From positions 182,368 through 246,367 of the forward strand of contig CP043991.1 in assembly GCA_015139955.1 (NCBI GenBank): a DNA stretch of 64,000 nucleotides. Direction: 5' to 3'. The notes beneath the pieces are model-generated. The model worked only from the letters and a program-made list of their open reading frames with translations. It made no database searches and was not told where the DNA came from. The stretch is from Candidatus Stammera capleta. GTDB lineage: Bacteria > Pseudomonadota > Gammaproteobacteria > Enterobacterales > Enterobacteriaceae. Below, one piece after another: positions 26,658 through 36,903 of this stretch (position 1 is its first letter; every line of letters begins with the position of its first letter). Made by a program: the position numbers and the translations under genes.

Positions 26658-26962
26658 TGAATTTTAAATTAAATAGTTATAATTTTTTTAAAAAACCTTA
26701 TTTTTCTGAGAAATCTAATTTTTATTTAAAAAAAAATAAAACTTTAGTTTTTAAAATTAAAAATAATATTAATAAAACAGAAATATCATGAGCTGTTGAA
26801 AAAATATTTAAATTAAAAGTTAAAAAGGTTAGAACATTATGGGTAAAAGGTAAAAAAAAAAGTAAAAAAAATGGTTTAGTTAGTTATACTAAAAAATGAA
26901 AAAAAATTTATGTTATTTTAGAAAAAAATCAAGATTTAGAATTAAATAATTTATTAAAATAA
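26657..26962 (+). CDS. rplW: 50S ribosomal protein L23
   Basis: 101 aa (E. coli 100), visible only when UGA is Trp (ISWAVEKIF and KKWKK). The rRNA-binding segment [14 protein letters not shown] is present, as is the usual FSEKS near the N-terminus. L23 lines the exit of the tunnel and docks SRP and trigger factor. It overlaps rplD by 1 nt and sits in the normal L4-L23-L2 order. Confidence 0.95.
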
Positions 26963-26976
26963 TTTATAGGTTTATT

Positions 26977-27798
26977 ATGGTTGTTGTTAAATATAATCCT
27001 ACTTCTCCTGGTCGTAGACATAAAGTTAAAATATCAAATTTTTTTTTATATAAAGGAAAACCTTATTCTTCTTTATTAAAAAAAAAGAAAAAAAGTGGAG
27101 GACGTAATAATTTAGGTAGAATTACTGTTAGACATATTGGTGGAGGTTGTAAACAAAAATATCGTTTAATTGATTTTAAAAGAAATAAAGACAATATTTC
27201 TGCTATTGTCGAAAGAATAGAATATGATCCTAATAGATCTGCTTATATAGCTTTAATTCTATATAAAGATGGTGAAAGAAAATATATAATTTATCCTAAA
27301 AATTTAAAAGTTGGAGATAAAATTAAATCAGGTCCTAATGTTCCTATTAAATTAGGTAATTGTTTACCTTTAATAAATATACCTATAGGTTCTATTATTC
27401 ATAATATAGAATTAATTCCTGGTAAAGGGGGCCAAATTTCTAGATCAGCAGGATCTTATTGTCAATTATTAGTACGTGAAGATAAAAATGTTGTGTTACG
27501 TTTACGTTCTGGAGAATTGAGAAAAATTAATATTTTTTGTAGAGCTACTTTAGGTGAAGTAGGTAATTCAGAATATATGTTGCGTATGTTAGGTAAAGCT
27601 GGTGTTTCACGTTGATTAGGTGTTAGACCTACAGTACGTGGTACTGCTATGAATCCTGTAGATCATCCTCATGGTGGGGGTGAAGGACGTAATTTTGGTA
27701 AACATCCGGTTACTCCATGGGGGTTTAAAACAAAGGGTAAAAAAACTCGTTTAAATAAACGTACTAATAAATATATTGTTCAATATCGTAAAAAATAA
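26977..27798 (+). CDS. rplB: 50S ribosomal protein L2
   Basis: 273 aa, the E. coli length. Highly conserved throughout, with [10 protein letters not shown], the RNA-binding core and the [20 protein letters not shown] stretch that holds the His needed for peptidyl-transferase activity. The Trp of VSRWLGVRP (27613-27615) is UGA, while the Trp of TPWGFKTKG is UGG, so both codons are in use. Confidence 0.98.
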
Positions 27799-27812
27799 TT
27801 TAGGTAATAAAT

Positions 27813-28094
27813 ATGTCTCGTTCTTTTAAAAAAGGTCCGTTTATTGATGTGCATTTGTTTAATAAAATTGAAAAAGCAATTAAATTAAAAGATAAAAAAC
27901 CTATTCGTACATGATCTAGAAGATCAACTATATTACCTAATATGATTGGTTTAACTATTTTAGTACATAATGGCAGACGTCATATTCCTGTATATATTAC
28001 TGAAGATATGGTAGGTCATAAATTAGGTGAATTTTCTCCTACTAGAACATATAGAGGTCATTTATCTTCTAATAAAAAAATTAAAAAAGATTAA
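27813..28094 (+). CDS. rpsS: 30S ribosomal protein S19
   Basis: 93 aa (E. coli 92). [15 protein letters not shown] opens the protein, then [10 protein letters not shown] with UGA for Trp, [16 protein letters not shown]. Missed under the standard code. S19 forms part of the 30S head with S13. It keeps the S10-operon position between rplB and rplV. Confidence 0.97.
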
Positions 28095-28106
28095 GTAGGT
28101 ATTAAA

Positions 28107-28439
28107 ATGGAAGTTTATGCTAAATATTGTTATGTAAAGTCATCTTGACAAAAATTAAGATTAGTAGCAAATTTAATTAGGGGTAGAAATGTTGATTTTG
28201 CTTTAAATGTATTAAATTTTACTAATAAAAAAGCTGCTTTATTAATTAGAAAGGTATTAAAATCTGCATTATATAATGCTTTACATAATAATAATATTAA
28301 TAGAAGTCTTTTAAAAATATCTAAAATTTATGTTGATAAAGCTACTTTAATTAAACGTGTTATGCCTAGAGCTAAAGGTAGAGTAAATTATATTTTAAAG
28401 CGTACTAGTCATATTACTGTATTTGTTTCTGATGTATAA
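28107..28439 (+). CDS. rplV: 50S ribosomal protein L22
   Basis: 110 aa, the E. coli length. [17 protein letters not shown] has UGA at the Trp, and the tunnel-constriction loop region [21 protein letters not shown] is intact. Not visible as a full ORF under the standard code. Position between rpsS and rpsC is canonical. Confidence 0.96.
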
Positions 28440-28462
28440 TAATATTTTATTGGTGATATATT

Positions 28463-29176
28463 ATGGGACAAAAAGTTAATCCTAATGTAATTCGTTTAGG
28501 AATTACTAAAATGTGAAATTCTGCTTGATTTGCTAATAAAAAAGATTTTGCTAAAAATTTAGAAAGTGATTTTATTGTTAGAAAATTTTTGTATAAAAAA
28601 TTATCTAAAGCACTAATTTCTAAAATATTAATTGAAAGACCAGCTAAAAAAAGTATTAGAGTAACTATTTATACTGCTAGACCTGGTATAGTCATAGGTA
28701 AAAAAGGTGAGGATATAGAAAAATTAAAAAAAAAAATTTCTTATATTACAGGAGTAACTTCGCAAATTAATATTTCTGAAATTCGTAAACCTGAATTAGA
28801 TGCTAAATTAATAGCTGAAAATATATCTACTCAATTAGAAAGGAGAATGATGTTTAGAAGAGTGATGAAGAGAGTTATAAATAATGCTATGCGTTTTGGA
28901 GCAAAAGGTATTAAAATAGAAGTTAGTGGTAGATTAGGTGGTACTGAAATTGCTAGAAGAGAATGGTATCGTGAGGGTCGTGTTCCTTTACATACTTTAA
29001 GAGCGGATATAGATTATAATTTTTCTGAAGCTTATACTAATTATGGTGTTATAGGTATTAAAGTATGAATATTTAAAGGGGAAATTTTAGATAAATTTTA
29101 TCCAATAAAATTATATAATAGTAATGTATTAAGTATAAGAAGATATTTTAAAAGAATTCGTAGAAATATAAAATAA
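28463..29176 (+). CDS. rpsC: 30S ribosomal protein S3
   Basis: 237 aa (E. coli 233). It starts [22 protein letters not shown] with both Trp as UGA. The KH domain is clear ([14 protein letters not shown]) as is the C-terminal block [21 protein letters not shown]3 lies at the mRNA entry pore and has helicase-like function. It is followed by rplP. Confidence 0.97.
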
Positions 29177-29185
29177 TTATTTAAG

Positions 29186-29192
29186 AAGGAGG
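29186..29192 (+). promoter_or_regulatory. Strong Shine-Dalgarno site of rplP
   Basis: AAGGAGG, 11 nt before the rplP ATG, is the best match to the 16S 3' end (CCTCCTTA) I noticed in the window. Most other starts have only short GAGG or GGT-type remnants or nothing obvious. Confidence 0.75.
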
Positions 29193-29203
29193 TATATAAT
29201 ATT

Positions 29204-29659
29204 ATGTTACAACCTAAAAAAACTAAATATAGAAAAGTTCAAAAAGGTCGTAATAAAGGTATATCTAATGATATAGAATTACATTTTGGTAAATTTGGGT
29301 TAAAAGCTGTTACTAGAGGTAGTATATCTTCTAGACAAATTGAAGCTGCTCGTCGTGTTATTTCTAGAACTATGAAAAGACAAGGTTTTTTATGAATAAG
29401 AATATTTCCTGATAAACCTATTACTAAAAAACCTTTAGAAATACGTATGGGTAAAGGTAAAGGTAATGTTGAATATTGGGTATCTATTGTAAAACCTGGA
29501 AAAATTTTATATGAAATAGATGGTGTTGAAGAAAAAATTGCTAGAAAGGCTTTAAAATTAGCTAGTGATAAATTATCTATTAAAACAATGTTTGTAATTA
29601 AAAATCTTTTATTATGATTAATAATGAATTTTTGAAAAATAAAAATATTGAAGAATTAA
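29204..29659 (+). CDS. rplP: 50S ribosomal protein L16 (possible C-terminal extension)
   Basis: 137 codons match L16 (E. coli 136), from [17 protein letters not shown] through [25 protein letters not shown] to [11 protein letters not shown]. Exactly there lies UGA (29615-29617). Because UGA is Trp elsewhere, translation should continue for 14 more residues, including a second UGA, to TAA at 29657-29659, giving 151 aa and overlapping rpmC by 46 nt. If UGA still stops here the gene ends at 29617. The earlier Trp of FLWIRIFP (29393-29395) is certainly UGA. L16 helps shape the A-site on the 50S. Confidence 0.9.
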
Positions 29660-29829
29660 ATAATGAATTACATAGTTTATTGAAACAACATTTAAATTTA
29701 TGTATTCAATTATCTTCTGGTAAATTAAAACAAACTCATTTAATACGTTTATGTAGAAGAAACATAGCTCGTGTAAAAACTTTTTTAGTTATTAAAAAAA
29801 GAGGTTTAGTTTGTGTTAAAAAAAAATAA
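29614..29829 (+). CDS. rpmC: 50S ribosomal protein L29
   Basis: 71 aa (E. coli 63). ATG at 29614 gives a start that aligns with the family, with [19 protein letters not shown] and the conserved [23 protein letters not shown]. Eight extra residues are at the C-terminus. The start codon overlaps the UGA at the natural end of L16 (ATGA) and the end overlaps rpsQ by 17 nt. L29 sits by the tunnel exit next to L23. Confidence 0.96.
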   Translation: MINNEFLKNKNIEELNNELHSLLKQHLNLCIQLSSGKLKQTHLIRLCRRNIARVKTFLVIKKRGLVCVKKK

Positions 29830-30061
29830 AACAATTAAATGTTATGTATTAAGTAATAAAATGAATAAGACTTTAGTTGCTTATATTTTAAAATTTAAAA
29901 AACATAAAATTTATAAAAAATATATTAAAAAGAGAATTAAGATGTATGTTCATGATGAAAATAATGAATGTAATATTGGAGATTATATAGAAATTAAAGC
30001 ATGTAAACCTTATTCAAAAAAAAAATCTTGGATGTTTTGTAAAATTATTAAAAAATTTTAG
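29813..30061 (+). CDS. rpsQ: 30S ribosomal protein S17
   Basis: 82 aa (E. coli 84). The start is GTG at 29813, within rpmC; no ATG would retain the family N-terminus (CYVLSNKMNKTLV). VHDENNECNIGDYIEI and ACKPYSKKKSW are strongly conserved. The Trp here is UGG. The stop is TAG. S17 binds the 5' domain of 16S rRNA. Confidence 0.95.
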   Translation: MLKKNKTIKCYVLSNKMNKTLVAYILKFKKHKIYKKYIKKRIKMYVHDENNECNIGDYIEIKACKPYSKKKSWMFCKIIKKF

Positions 30062-30073
30062 ATAGGATTAATT

Positions 30074-30445
30074 ATGATACAGGAAAGATCTTTGTTATAT
30101 GTAGCAGATAATTCTGGAGCTAAAATTGTAATGTGTATTAGAGTATTAGGTGGAACTAATTGTAGATATGCAAATATTGGTAATATTATTAAAGTAGTTG
30201 TTAAAGAAATTATTACTAAAAGTAAAGTTTATAAAGGAGAAGTTTTAAAAGCAGTTATTATAAGAACTAAATATGGTTTATCTCGATTAGATGGTTCTTA
30301 TATTAGATTTGATAGTAATTCATGTGTGTTATTAAATAATAGTAATGAACAGCCTATTGGTACTAGAGTTTTTGGTCCTGTTACTCGAGAATTAAGATCA
30401 GAAAAGTTTAATAAAATAATATCTCTGGCTTCTGAAGTAATTTAA
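30074..30445 (+). CDS. rplN: 50S ribosomal protein L14
   Basis: 123 aa, the E. coli length. [41 protein letters not shown] block and [13 protein letters not shown] are conserved. L14 lies at an intersubunit bridge. It starts the spc operon, 12 nt after rpsQ, so S10 and spc genes are probably one transcript. Confidence 0.98.
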   Translation: MIQERSLLYVADNSGAKIVMCIRVLGGTNCRYANIGNIIKVVVKEIITKSKVYKGEVLKAVIIRTKYGLSRLDGSYIRFDSNSCVLLNNSNEQPIGTRVFGPVTRELRSEKFNKIISLASEVI

Positions 30446-30457
30446 TTGGTTATAAAT

Positions 30458-30766
30458 ATGTCTTGTAAATTTCGTACAAATGATGAAGTAGTTATTATTG
30501 CTGGTAAAGATAAAGGTAAAAAAGGTATAATTACTAAAATAGTAGGTAATAAAGTATTAATTCGTGGAATAAATTTAGTTTTAAAACATCAAAAATCTAT
30601 TCCATCTAAAAATATTTTAGGAGGTAAAATACATAAAGAGTCTTTTATTAATATTTCTAATGTTAGTCATTTTTGTACAACTACTAATAAAAAATCTAAA
30701 ATAGGTTTTAAATTTATTAATAAAAAAAAAGTTCGTTATTTTAAATGTAGTAAATTATTTTTTTAA
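30458..30766 (+). CDS. rplX: 50S ribosomal protein L24
   Basis: 102 aa (E. coli 104). The ATG at 30458 gives MSCKFRTNDEVVIIAGKDKGKKG, the KOW motif; an in-frame TTG at 30446 directly after the rplN stop is a less likely start. L24 is an early 50S assembly protein. The second half is Lys/Ser/Asn-rich but colinear. Confidence 0.95.
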   Translation: MSCKFRTNDEVVIIAGKDKGKKGIITKIVGNKVLIRGINLVLKHQKSIPSKNILGGKIHKESFINISNVSHFCTTTNKKSKIGFKFINKKKVRYFKCSKLFF

Positions 30767-30772
30767 ATCTAT

Positions 30773-31312
30773 ATGAGTAATTTATTTATTTTATATAAAG
30801 ATGTAGTTATAAAAAGATTAATAGATAAATTTAATTATCAATCTGTTATGGAAGTTCCTAAATTAGTTAAAATAGTATTAAGTGTTAGTTTAAATAATTT
30901 AAATTTAGAAAAAAAAAGATTAGTTGATGTTTGTACAAATTTAAAATTAATTACTGGACAACAACCTATAGTAACTAAATCTAAAAAATCTATTGCAAAT
31001 TTTAAAATACGTCAAGGTTTTCCTATTGGTTGTAAAGTAACTTTAAGAAAAAAAAATATGTGAAATTTTTTAGATAAATTAATATTTATTGCTATACCTA
31101 GAATTAGAGATTTTAGAGGTTTTTCTAAAAAATCTTTTGATAAATATGCTAATCTTAATATAGGTATTAAAGAACATACTATTTTTCCAGAAATTAATTA
31201 TGAGAAAGTAGTTTATATCCATGGTTTAAATATATCTATTGTTACTACTACAAATATTTTAAAAGAATCTAAATCTTTATTAACAGAATTTCATTTTCCA
31301 TTTTTTAATTAA
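30773..31312 (+). CDS. rplE: 50S ribosomal protein L5
   Basis: 179 aa, exactly E. coli length, with one UGA=Trp (31060-31062, MWNFLDKLI). Conserved blocks are LITGQQPIVTKSKKSIANFKIR, IPRIRDFRG and GIKEHTIFPEI. L5 binds 5S rRNA and contacts S13. Confidence 0.97.
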
Positions 31313-31323
31313 TATTAATTAAT

Positions 31324-31629
31324 ATGACTAAAAAATCAATTATAGCTCGTGAAAATAAAAGATTTTTCTTAATTAAAAAATTTTTTTTTCAAAGAAAAAA
31401 ATTAAAAAAAATTATATCTAGTAATAAAACTTCTAATAAAAATAGATGAAAAGCTATTATTAAATTACAATCTTTACCTAGAAATTCTAGTGTTGTACGT
31501 CATAGAAATAGATGTAAATTAACTGGTAGACCTCATGCTTATTTACGTAAATTTGGTTTAAGTAGAATTAAGTTTCGTGAATTTGCAGTAAAAGGATATA
31601 TTCCTGGATTAAGAAAATCTAGTTGATAA
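31324..31629 (+). CDS. rpsN: 30S ribosomal protein S14
   Basis: 101 aa, the E. coli length, and visible only with UGA=Trp. [21 protein letters not shown] has UGA at its Trp, then [21 protein letters not shown], and the protein ends SSW with UGA immediately followed by TAA. The E. coli protein also ends in Ser-Trp, which is strong evidence for the recoding. This is the long, zinc-free type. Confidence 0.97.
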
Positions 31630-31652
31630 TTTAATTTTGAGGTATTAATTTT

Positions 31653-32048
31653 ATGAGTATGCAAGATCCTATAGCTAATATGTTAACTTGTATTAGAAAT
31701 TCTCAGGTAGCTAAAAAAAAAAAAATTTTAATTTATCATTCTAAATTTAAAGAATCTATTTTAAAAATTTTTTTACGTGAAGGTTTTATAAAAAAATATT
31801 GTTTAATAAATAGTAATATAAATAAAAAAATTTTAATTAAATTAAAATATTTAACTGGTTTACCAGTTATTACTAAAATTAAAAGAATAAGTCGTCCTGG
31901 TTTAAGAGTTTATTTATCTTATAATAAATTACCTATTGTAAAATCTGGTTTAGGAGTTTTTATTGTTTCTACTTCCCAAGGTGTAATATCAGATAAAGAA
32001 GCTCGTTTATTTAAGATAGGTGGTGAAATTATTTGTTATATTTTTTAA
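31653..32048 (+). CDS. rpsH: 30S ribosomal protein S8
   Basis: 131 aa (E. coli 130). MSMQDPIANMLTCIRNSQ opens it; the C-terminal STSQGVISDKEARLFKIGGE is the 16S-binding part. In E. coli S8 represses the spc operon by binding mRNA near rplE. Confidence 0.97.
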   Translation: MSMQDPIANMLTCIRNSQVAKKKKILIYHSKFKESILKIFLREGFIKKYCLINSNINKKILIKLKYLTGLPVITKIKRISRPGLRVYLSYNKLPIVKSGLGVFIVSTSQGVISDKEARLFKIGGEIICYIF

Positions 32049-32062
32049 TTAAGGATAATAAT

Positions 32063-32611
32063 ATGTTTCGTATTTCTAAAAAACCAATTGTTTTTCCTAA
32101 AAATATTTTAGTTAACATTAAAGGTAAAAAAATTTTTTTTCAAAAAGATAAATTAAAAATTGTACATGTTGTACATAATTCTATAACACCTATTTTAATA
32201 AATGAAAACGAAATTTTATTAAAATTAAATAATAATTTTTTGAAAAATAAAAAATATATTGGTACTGCACGATCTATAATATTTAATATTATACAAGGTA
32301 TAATATATGGTTTTACAAAAAAATTATTAATTATTGGTGTAGGTTATAAAGCTTTCATAGAAAATAATATTTTAAATTTAAGTTTAGGATTTTCACATAT
32401 TATAAAATATATTATACCTTTAAATATAGATATTTATTGTCCTAATTCTAATGAAATTATAGTAAAAAGTTGAGATAAACAATTGGTTGGATGTATAGCA
32501 GCAAAAATACGTTCTTTTCGTGTACCAGAACATTATAAGAAAGGTAAAGGTATACGTTATTGAAATGAAAAAGTGCGTATTAAAGAACATAAAAAAAAAA
32601 TTAGTAAATAA
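32063..32611 (+). CDS. rplF: 50S ribosomal protein L6
   Basis: 182 aa (E. coli 177). ATG at 32063 (MFRISKKPIVFPKNI) follows AAGGA; a TTG at 32033 in frame overlaps rpsH and is rejected. UGA=Trp in VKSWDKQLVG and RYWNEK. The signature GKGIRYWNEKVRIKEHKKK is present, with diverged middle. Confidence 0.95.
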
Positions 32612-32637
32612 TTATTTTATTTGATATATAAAATATT

Positions 32638-32991
32638 ATGAATAAAAAAAAAAATCGTTTACGTAGGTGTAAAAAAATACGTTTTATTTTTAAAAAAGAG
32701 AATAAATTACGTTTAGTAGTATATAAAACTTCTCGTCATATATATACACAAATAATATCTCAAGAAAATAATTTTTCTAAAGTTTTAGTATCTGCTTCTA
32801 CTTTAGAAAAAGATCTTAATATAAAATATGGTGGTAATAAATATGCTGCTAAAAAAATAGGTAAAATTATTGCTTTAAGAGCTATTAAAAAAGGTATATC
32901 AAATGTTGTTTATGATCGTTCAGGTTTTAAATATCATGGTCGTATTAAAATTTTAGCGGAAAATTCTAGAAAATATGGTTTAGTATTTTAA
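32638..32991 (+). CDS. rplR: 50S ribosomal protein L18
   Basis: 117 aa, the E. coli length. [42 protein letters not shown] blocks are intact. L18 binds 5S rRNA with L5. Confidence 0.97.
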   Translation: MNKKKNRLRRCKKIRFIFKKENKLRLVVYKTSRHIYTQIISQENNFSKVLVSASTLEKDLNIKYGGNKYAAKKIGKIIALRAIKKGISNVVYDRSGFKYHGRIKILAENSRKYGLVF

Positions 32992-33004
32992 ATTGGTAAA
33001 TTTT

Positions 33005-33508
33005 ATGATTAAATTTAATAATGTTAATGATTTTTATGAGAAGTTAATATCAGTTAATAGAGTTTCTAAAACAGTTAAAGGTGGTAGAGTATTTTCTTTT
33101 ACTGCTTTAACTGTAGTAGGTGACAGACATGGTAGGGTTGGTTATGGATATGGTAAAGCTAAAGAAGTTCCTTTAGCTATACAAAAAGCTATGGATAAAT
33201 CTCGTAAAAATATGTTTTTTATTTTATTAAATAAAAAAAATACTATAAGATATGAAGTAACAGGTAGATATACTAGTACCAGTGTATTTATAAAACCAGC
33301 TTCTAAAGGTACTGGTATTATAGCAGGAAAATCAATGAGAGCTATTTTTGAAGCTGTTGGTATTAAAAATATTTTAGCTAAATTATATGGTTCTAGTAAT
33401 CCATTAAATGTAGTAAAAGCTACATTAAATGCATTACGTAATATACAATCACCAATTTATATAGCTAGAAAAAGAGGTAAATTTTTAAAAGAAATATTTA
33501 CTTATTAA
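33005..33508 (+). CDS. rpsE: 30S ribosomal protein S5
   Basis: 167 aa, exactly E. coli length from ATG 33005 ([23 protein letters not shown]); an upstream in-frame TTG at 32993 is not needed. [28 protein letters not shown] and [15 protein letters not shown] are conserved. S5 acts at the mRNA channel and in decoding accuracy. In E. coli rpmD (L30) follows, but here no L30 can be found before rplO. Confidence 0.97.
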   Translation: MIKFNNVNDFYEKLISVNRVSKTVKGGRVFSFTALTVVGDRHGRVGYGYGKAKEVPLAIQKAMDKSRKNMFFILLNKKNTIRYEVTGRYTSTSVFIKPASKGTGIIAGKSMRAIFEAVGIKNILAKLYGSSNPLNVVKATLNALRNIQSPIYIARKRGKFLKEIFTY

Positions 33509-33573
33509 TAATTTACAATATTTAATAATATTTATAGTTATTAAATTTTTTTTATGTTTGGTTATAATAAATA

Positions 33574-34002
33574 ATGCTTAATTTAAATAATTTGTGAAAT
33601 ATAAATAAAAAAAAAGTATCTAAAAGATTAGGTAGAGGTATTGGTTCTGGATTAGGTAAAACATGTGGAAAAGGGCATAAAGGTCAAAAAAGTAGATCTG
33701 GAGGTAAAATTAGAAGATTATATGAAGGTGGTCAAACTCCTTTTTATAGAAGAATACCTAAATTTGGGTTTAAAAGTTTAAATATTAATAAATATGTTGA
33801 AATACGTTTATCTGATTTAAATATATTTAAAGATAATTCTATAATTAATTTACAAAAATTAAAAAATAAAAAATTAGTTTCTGGTAAAACTAAATTTGTT
33901 AAAATAATATTAAATGGTAAATTTAAAAGAAAGAATATTAAAATTATTGATAAAAATATTAAAATTTCTTTAGGTGTTAGTAAAATTATTAAAAATAAAT
34001 AA
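33574..34002 (+). CDS. rplO: 50S ribosomal protein L15
   Basis: 142 aa (E. coli 144). UGA=Trp at about residue 7 (NLWNIN) hides the N-terminus under the standard code. [24 protein letters not shown] is the rRNA-binding core, then FEGGQTP-type [17 protein letters not shown]. It follows rpsE after a 65 nt gap that once held rpmD. Confidence 0.96.
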
Positions 34003-34017
34003 TGTTTTATAAATAGT

Positions 34018-35331
34018 ATGGATATTAGAAAAATTTTTTTTTATGATGTTTTAAATAATTTACAGAATTTAAAAAATAGATTATTATTTTTATGTTTTTG
34101 TATTATTATATTACGTACAGGAGTTTTTATTCCTATTCCAGGAATAAATTTACATTTATTAAATAATATATTAAAAAATACTAATAATAGTTTTATAGAT
34201 ATATTTAATATGTTTTCTGGAGGGTCCTTATTACATGCTTCTATATTTGCTTTAGGCATTATGCCTTATATATCTTCTTCTATTATTATGCAATTATTTA
34301 CTATTATTTTTCCATCTTTTGTAGAATTTAAAAATGAAGGTAGTGAAGGTAAATATAGAATAAATCAATATACACGTTATTTAACTTTATTTATTTCTAT
34401 TATTCAAGCGTGTGCTTTATCTACTACTATTATGTATTTACCAATTATTAAAAAAATTATAATTTATAAAGGTATATTATTTTATTTTACTTGTATAATT
34501 ACTTTAGTAACTGGTACCATGTTTTTAATGTGATTAGGAGAACAAATTTCTGAAAAAGGTATTGGTAATGGTATATCTGTAATAATTTTTACTGGTATTA
34601 TATCTAATTTACCTAAATCTTTATTTAATTTATTAGATCAATTAAAAAATAATAACATTACTTATTATAAATTTATTTTAATATTTCTTTTAGTAATATG
34701 TACTATATATTTTATAGTTTTTATAGAAATAGCACAAAGAAAAATTTTAATACAATATGCATCTAGAAGATATCAAAGTAATAGATTTTTTTCTTCTAAT
34801 ACATATTTACCTTTTAAATTAAATATGTCTGGTGTTATACCTGCTATATTTTCTTCTAGTATAATAATGTTTCCTTATATAATTTTATTTTGATTAAAAA
34901 ATTCTAATTATTTTAATTGAATGTCAAGTTTATTAAGTATCTTATATCCGAAAAGTTTTTTTTATTTATTAATTTATTTATTTTTAATAATATTTTTTTC
35001 TTTTTTTTATACATTATTAATGTATAATTCTAATGATATTGCTAATAATTTAAAGAAATCTGGTGCTTATATTACAGGTATACGACCAGGAGCAAGAACT
35101 TCTTGTTATATAAATAATATTATTTTAAGGTTAACTTTATTAGGTTCCTTGTATATGTCTATAATTTGTTTAATACCTGATTTTATGCATGATATAATAG
35201 GTGTTTCTTTTTATTTTGGAGGTACATCTTTATTAATAGTTATAGTAGTTATTATAGAATTTATAACTCAAATTCAAACATTAATTATGTCTAATAAATA
35301 TTTATCTATGTTAAAAAAAATTAATTTTTAA
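34018..35331 (+). CDS. secY: SecY, protein-export channel
   Basis: 437 aa (E. coli 443), continuous through UGA=Trp codons (34531-34533, 34891-34893, 34918-34920). Ten hydrophobic spans are expected and visible. Key motifs include [10 protein letters not shown] in TM1, [14 protein letters not shown] in TM2, [19 protein letters not shown] and the cytoplasmic [20 protein letters not shown]. SecY forms the Sec translocon with SecE. It lies in the spc operon as usual. Confidence 0.97.
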
Positions 35332-35335
35332 ATAT

Positions 35336-35452
35336 ATGAAAGTGAGAGCGTCAATAAAAAGATTTTGTTCTTTTTGCAAGGTTGTAAAACGTAAAGGTGT
35401 ATTACGTATCATATGTAGTATGAATCCTAAACATAAACAACGTCAAGGATAA
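35336..35452 (+). CDS. rpmJ: 50S ribosomal protein L36
   Basis: 38 aa, the E. coli length: [20 protein letters not shown] and ending KHKQRQG. It keeps C-x-x-C and the later Cys and His of the zinc-binding type (C11, C14, C27, H32 by position). It starts 4 nt after secY and closes the spc operon. Confidence 0.97.
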   Translation: MKVRASIKRFCSFCKVVKRKGVLRIICSMNPKHKQRQG

Positions 35453-35481
35453 TATAATATTTTTAAAAAATGGAGGATATT

Positions 35482-35832
35482 ATGGTTAGAATAGCAGGAA
35501 TTAATATTCCTGATAATAAAAATGTGTTATATGGTTTAAAATTTATTTATGGTATAGGTAAATCTAGAGCAAAATATATTTGTGATATTATTAATATAAA
35601 TTATTTTTATAAATTAGGAGATTTAAATTCTAATCAATTAAATTTAATTAGAGATAAAATTTCTAGTTTTTTAATTGAAGGTGATTTACGTAGAGAAGTA
35701 ATGTTAAATATTAAAAGATTAATAGATTTAAATTCTTATAGAGGATTACGTCATAGAAAACATTTGCCTGTAAGAGGTCAAAGAACTAGAACAAATGCTA
35801 AAACTTGTAGAAAATTACGTAGTTTTAAATAG
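35482..35832 (+). CDS. rpsM: 30S ribosomal protein S13
   Basis: 116 aa (E. coli 118). The true start is ATG 35482 ([15 protein letters not shown]), with TGGAGG 7-11 nt before it; an earlier in-frame ATG at 35470 would place the SD inside the gene. [13 protein letters not shown] and the C-terminal [18 protein letters not shown] are conserved. It is first in the alpha operon. The stop is TAG. Confidence 0.97.
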   Translation: MVRIAGINIPDNKNVLYGLKFIYGIGKSRAKYICDIININYFYKLGDLNSNQLNLIRDKISSFLIEGDLRREVMLNIKRLIDLNSYRGLRHRKHLPVRGQRTRTNAKTCRKLRSFK

Positions 35833-35842
35833 GTGATAATTT

Positions 35843-36226
35843 ATGGAGTTTAAAAAAAATCGTAGAAAGATTAAAAGACAAGTTTTAAATGCTATAGCTC
35901 ATATATATTCTTCTTTTAATAATACTATAATAAGTGTTACAGATTCTAATGGTAATGTATTAGGTTGATCTACTTCTGGTGGTTCAGGTTTTCGAGGATC
36001 TAGAAAATCTACTCCTTTTGCAGCACAAGTAGCAACTGAAAAATGTATTAATATTATTAAAGTTTATGGTATAAAAAATTTAGATATTATGGTAAGTGGT
36101 CCTGGTCCTGGACGTGAATCTAGCATTAGAACTTTTAATGCAGCTGGTTTTAATATTATTAGTATTAATGATGTTACCCCTATTCCACATAATGGTTGTC
36201 GTCCTCCTAAAAAAAGACGTGTTTAA
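35843..36226 (+). CDS. rpsK: 30S ribosomal protein S11
   Basis: 127 aa (E. coli 129). [20 protein letters not shown] then [20 protein letters not shown] with UGA at the Trp, and [15 protein letters not shown] at the end. The single UGA hides it from standard-code gene calls. S11 is on the platform near the E site. Confidence 0.97.
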
Positions 36227-36250
36227 TAATTAATTATTATTTATATTTAT

Positions 36251-36871
36251 ATGGCAAAATACTTAGGTGCAAAATTAAAATTAAGTCGTAGAGAAGGTAG
36301 TGATTTATTTTTAAAATCGGGTTTACGTGATATAGAATCTAAATGTAATTTAGAAAAATTACCTGGTCAACATGGATATAGAAAATCTAGATTATCTGAT
36401 TATGGTGTACAATTACGTGCTAAACAAAAAGTTCGTCGTATTTATGGAATATCAGAAAATCAATTTTTTAATTATTATAAAAAAGCTTTAAGTTTTAAAG
36501 GAAATACAGGAAGTATATTGCTTAAATTATTAGAAAGAAGATTAGATAATGTTGTTTATAGAATGGGTTTTGGTGTAACTAGAAATGAATCCAGACAATT
36601 GGTAAATCATAAATGTATTATGGTTAACAATAATATTGTTAATATTGCTTCTTTTGAAGTTTCCCCTGGAGATATTATTAAAGTAGTTAAAAAATCGATT
36701 AATCAAGAAAGAATTAAATATTCTTTAGAAATCTCTAAACAACGTGAATTACCTGTTTGGTTACAGGTAAATGCAAAAAAAATGGAAGGAATTTTTATGA
36801 ATATTCCTAAACGTAGTTATTTATCTGCAGATATACAGGAACATCTTATATTAGAATTTTATTCTAAATAA
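36251..36871 (+). CDS. rpsD: 30S ribosomal protein S4
   Basis: 206 aa, the E. coli length. The S4 RNA-binding domain is intact ([28 protein letters not shown]). The N-terminus [20 protein letters not shown] is typical. S4 nucleates 30S assembly and in E. coli represses the alpha operon. Confidence 0.97.
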   Translation: MAKYLGAKLKLSRREGSDLFLKSGLRDIESKCNLEKLPGQHGYRKSRLSDYGVQLRAKQKVRRIYGISENQFFNYYKKALSFKGNTGSILLKLLERRLDNVVYRMGFGVTRNESRQLVNHKCIMVNNNIVNIASFEVSPGDIIKVVKKSINQERIKYSLEISKQRELPVWLQVNAKKMEGIFMNIPKRSYLSADIQEHLILEFYSK

Positions 36872-36903
36872 TTTAAAATTAATTATTGAGGTATAATTTT
36901 TTT

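Noticed and set aside
33554..33574. Tiny ORF MFGYNK as a remnant of rpmD
   Set aside because: Six residues with no L30 similarity; cannot be distinguished from chance.
34041..34259. Minus-strand ORF opposite secY
   Set aside because: Antisense to SecY TM1-TM2, which are clearly conserved.
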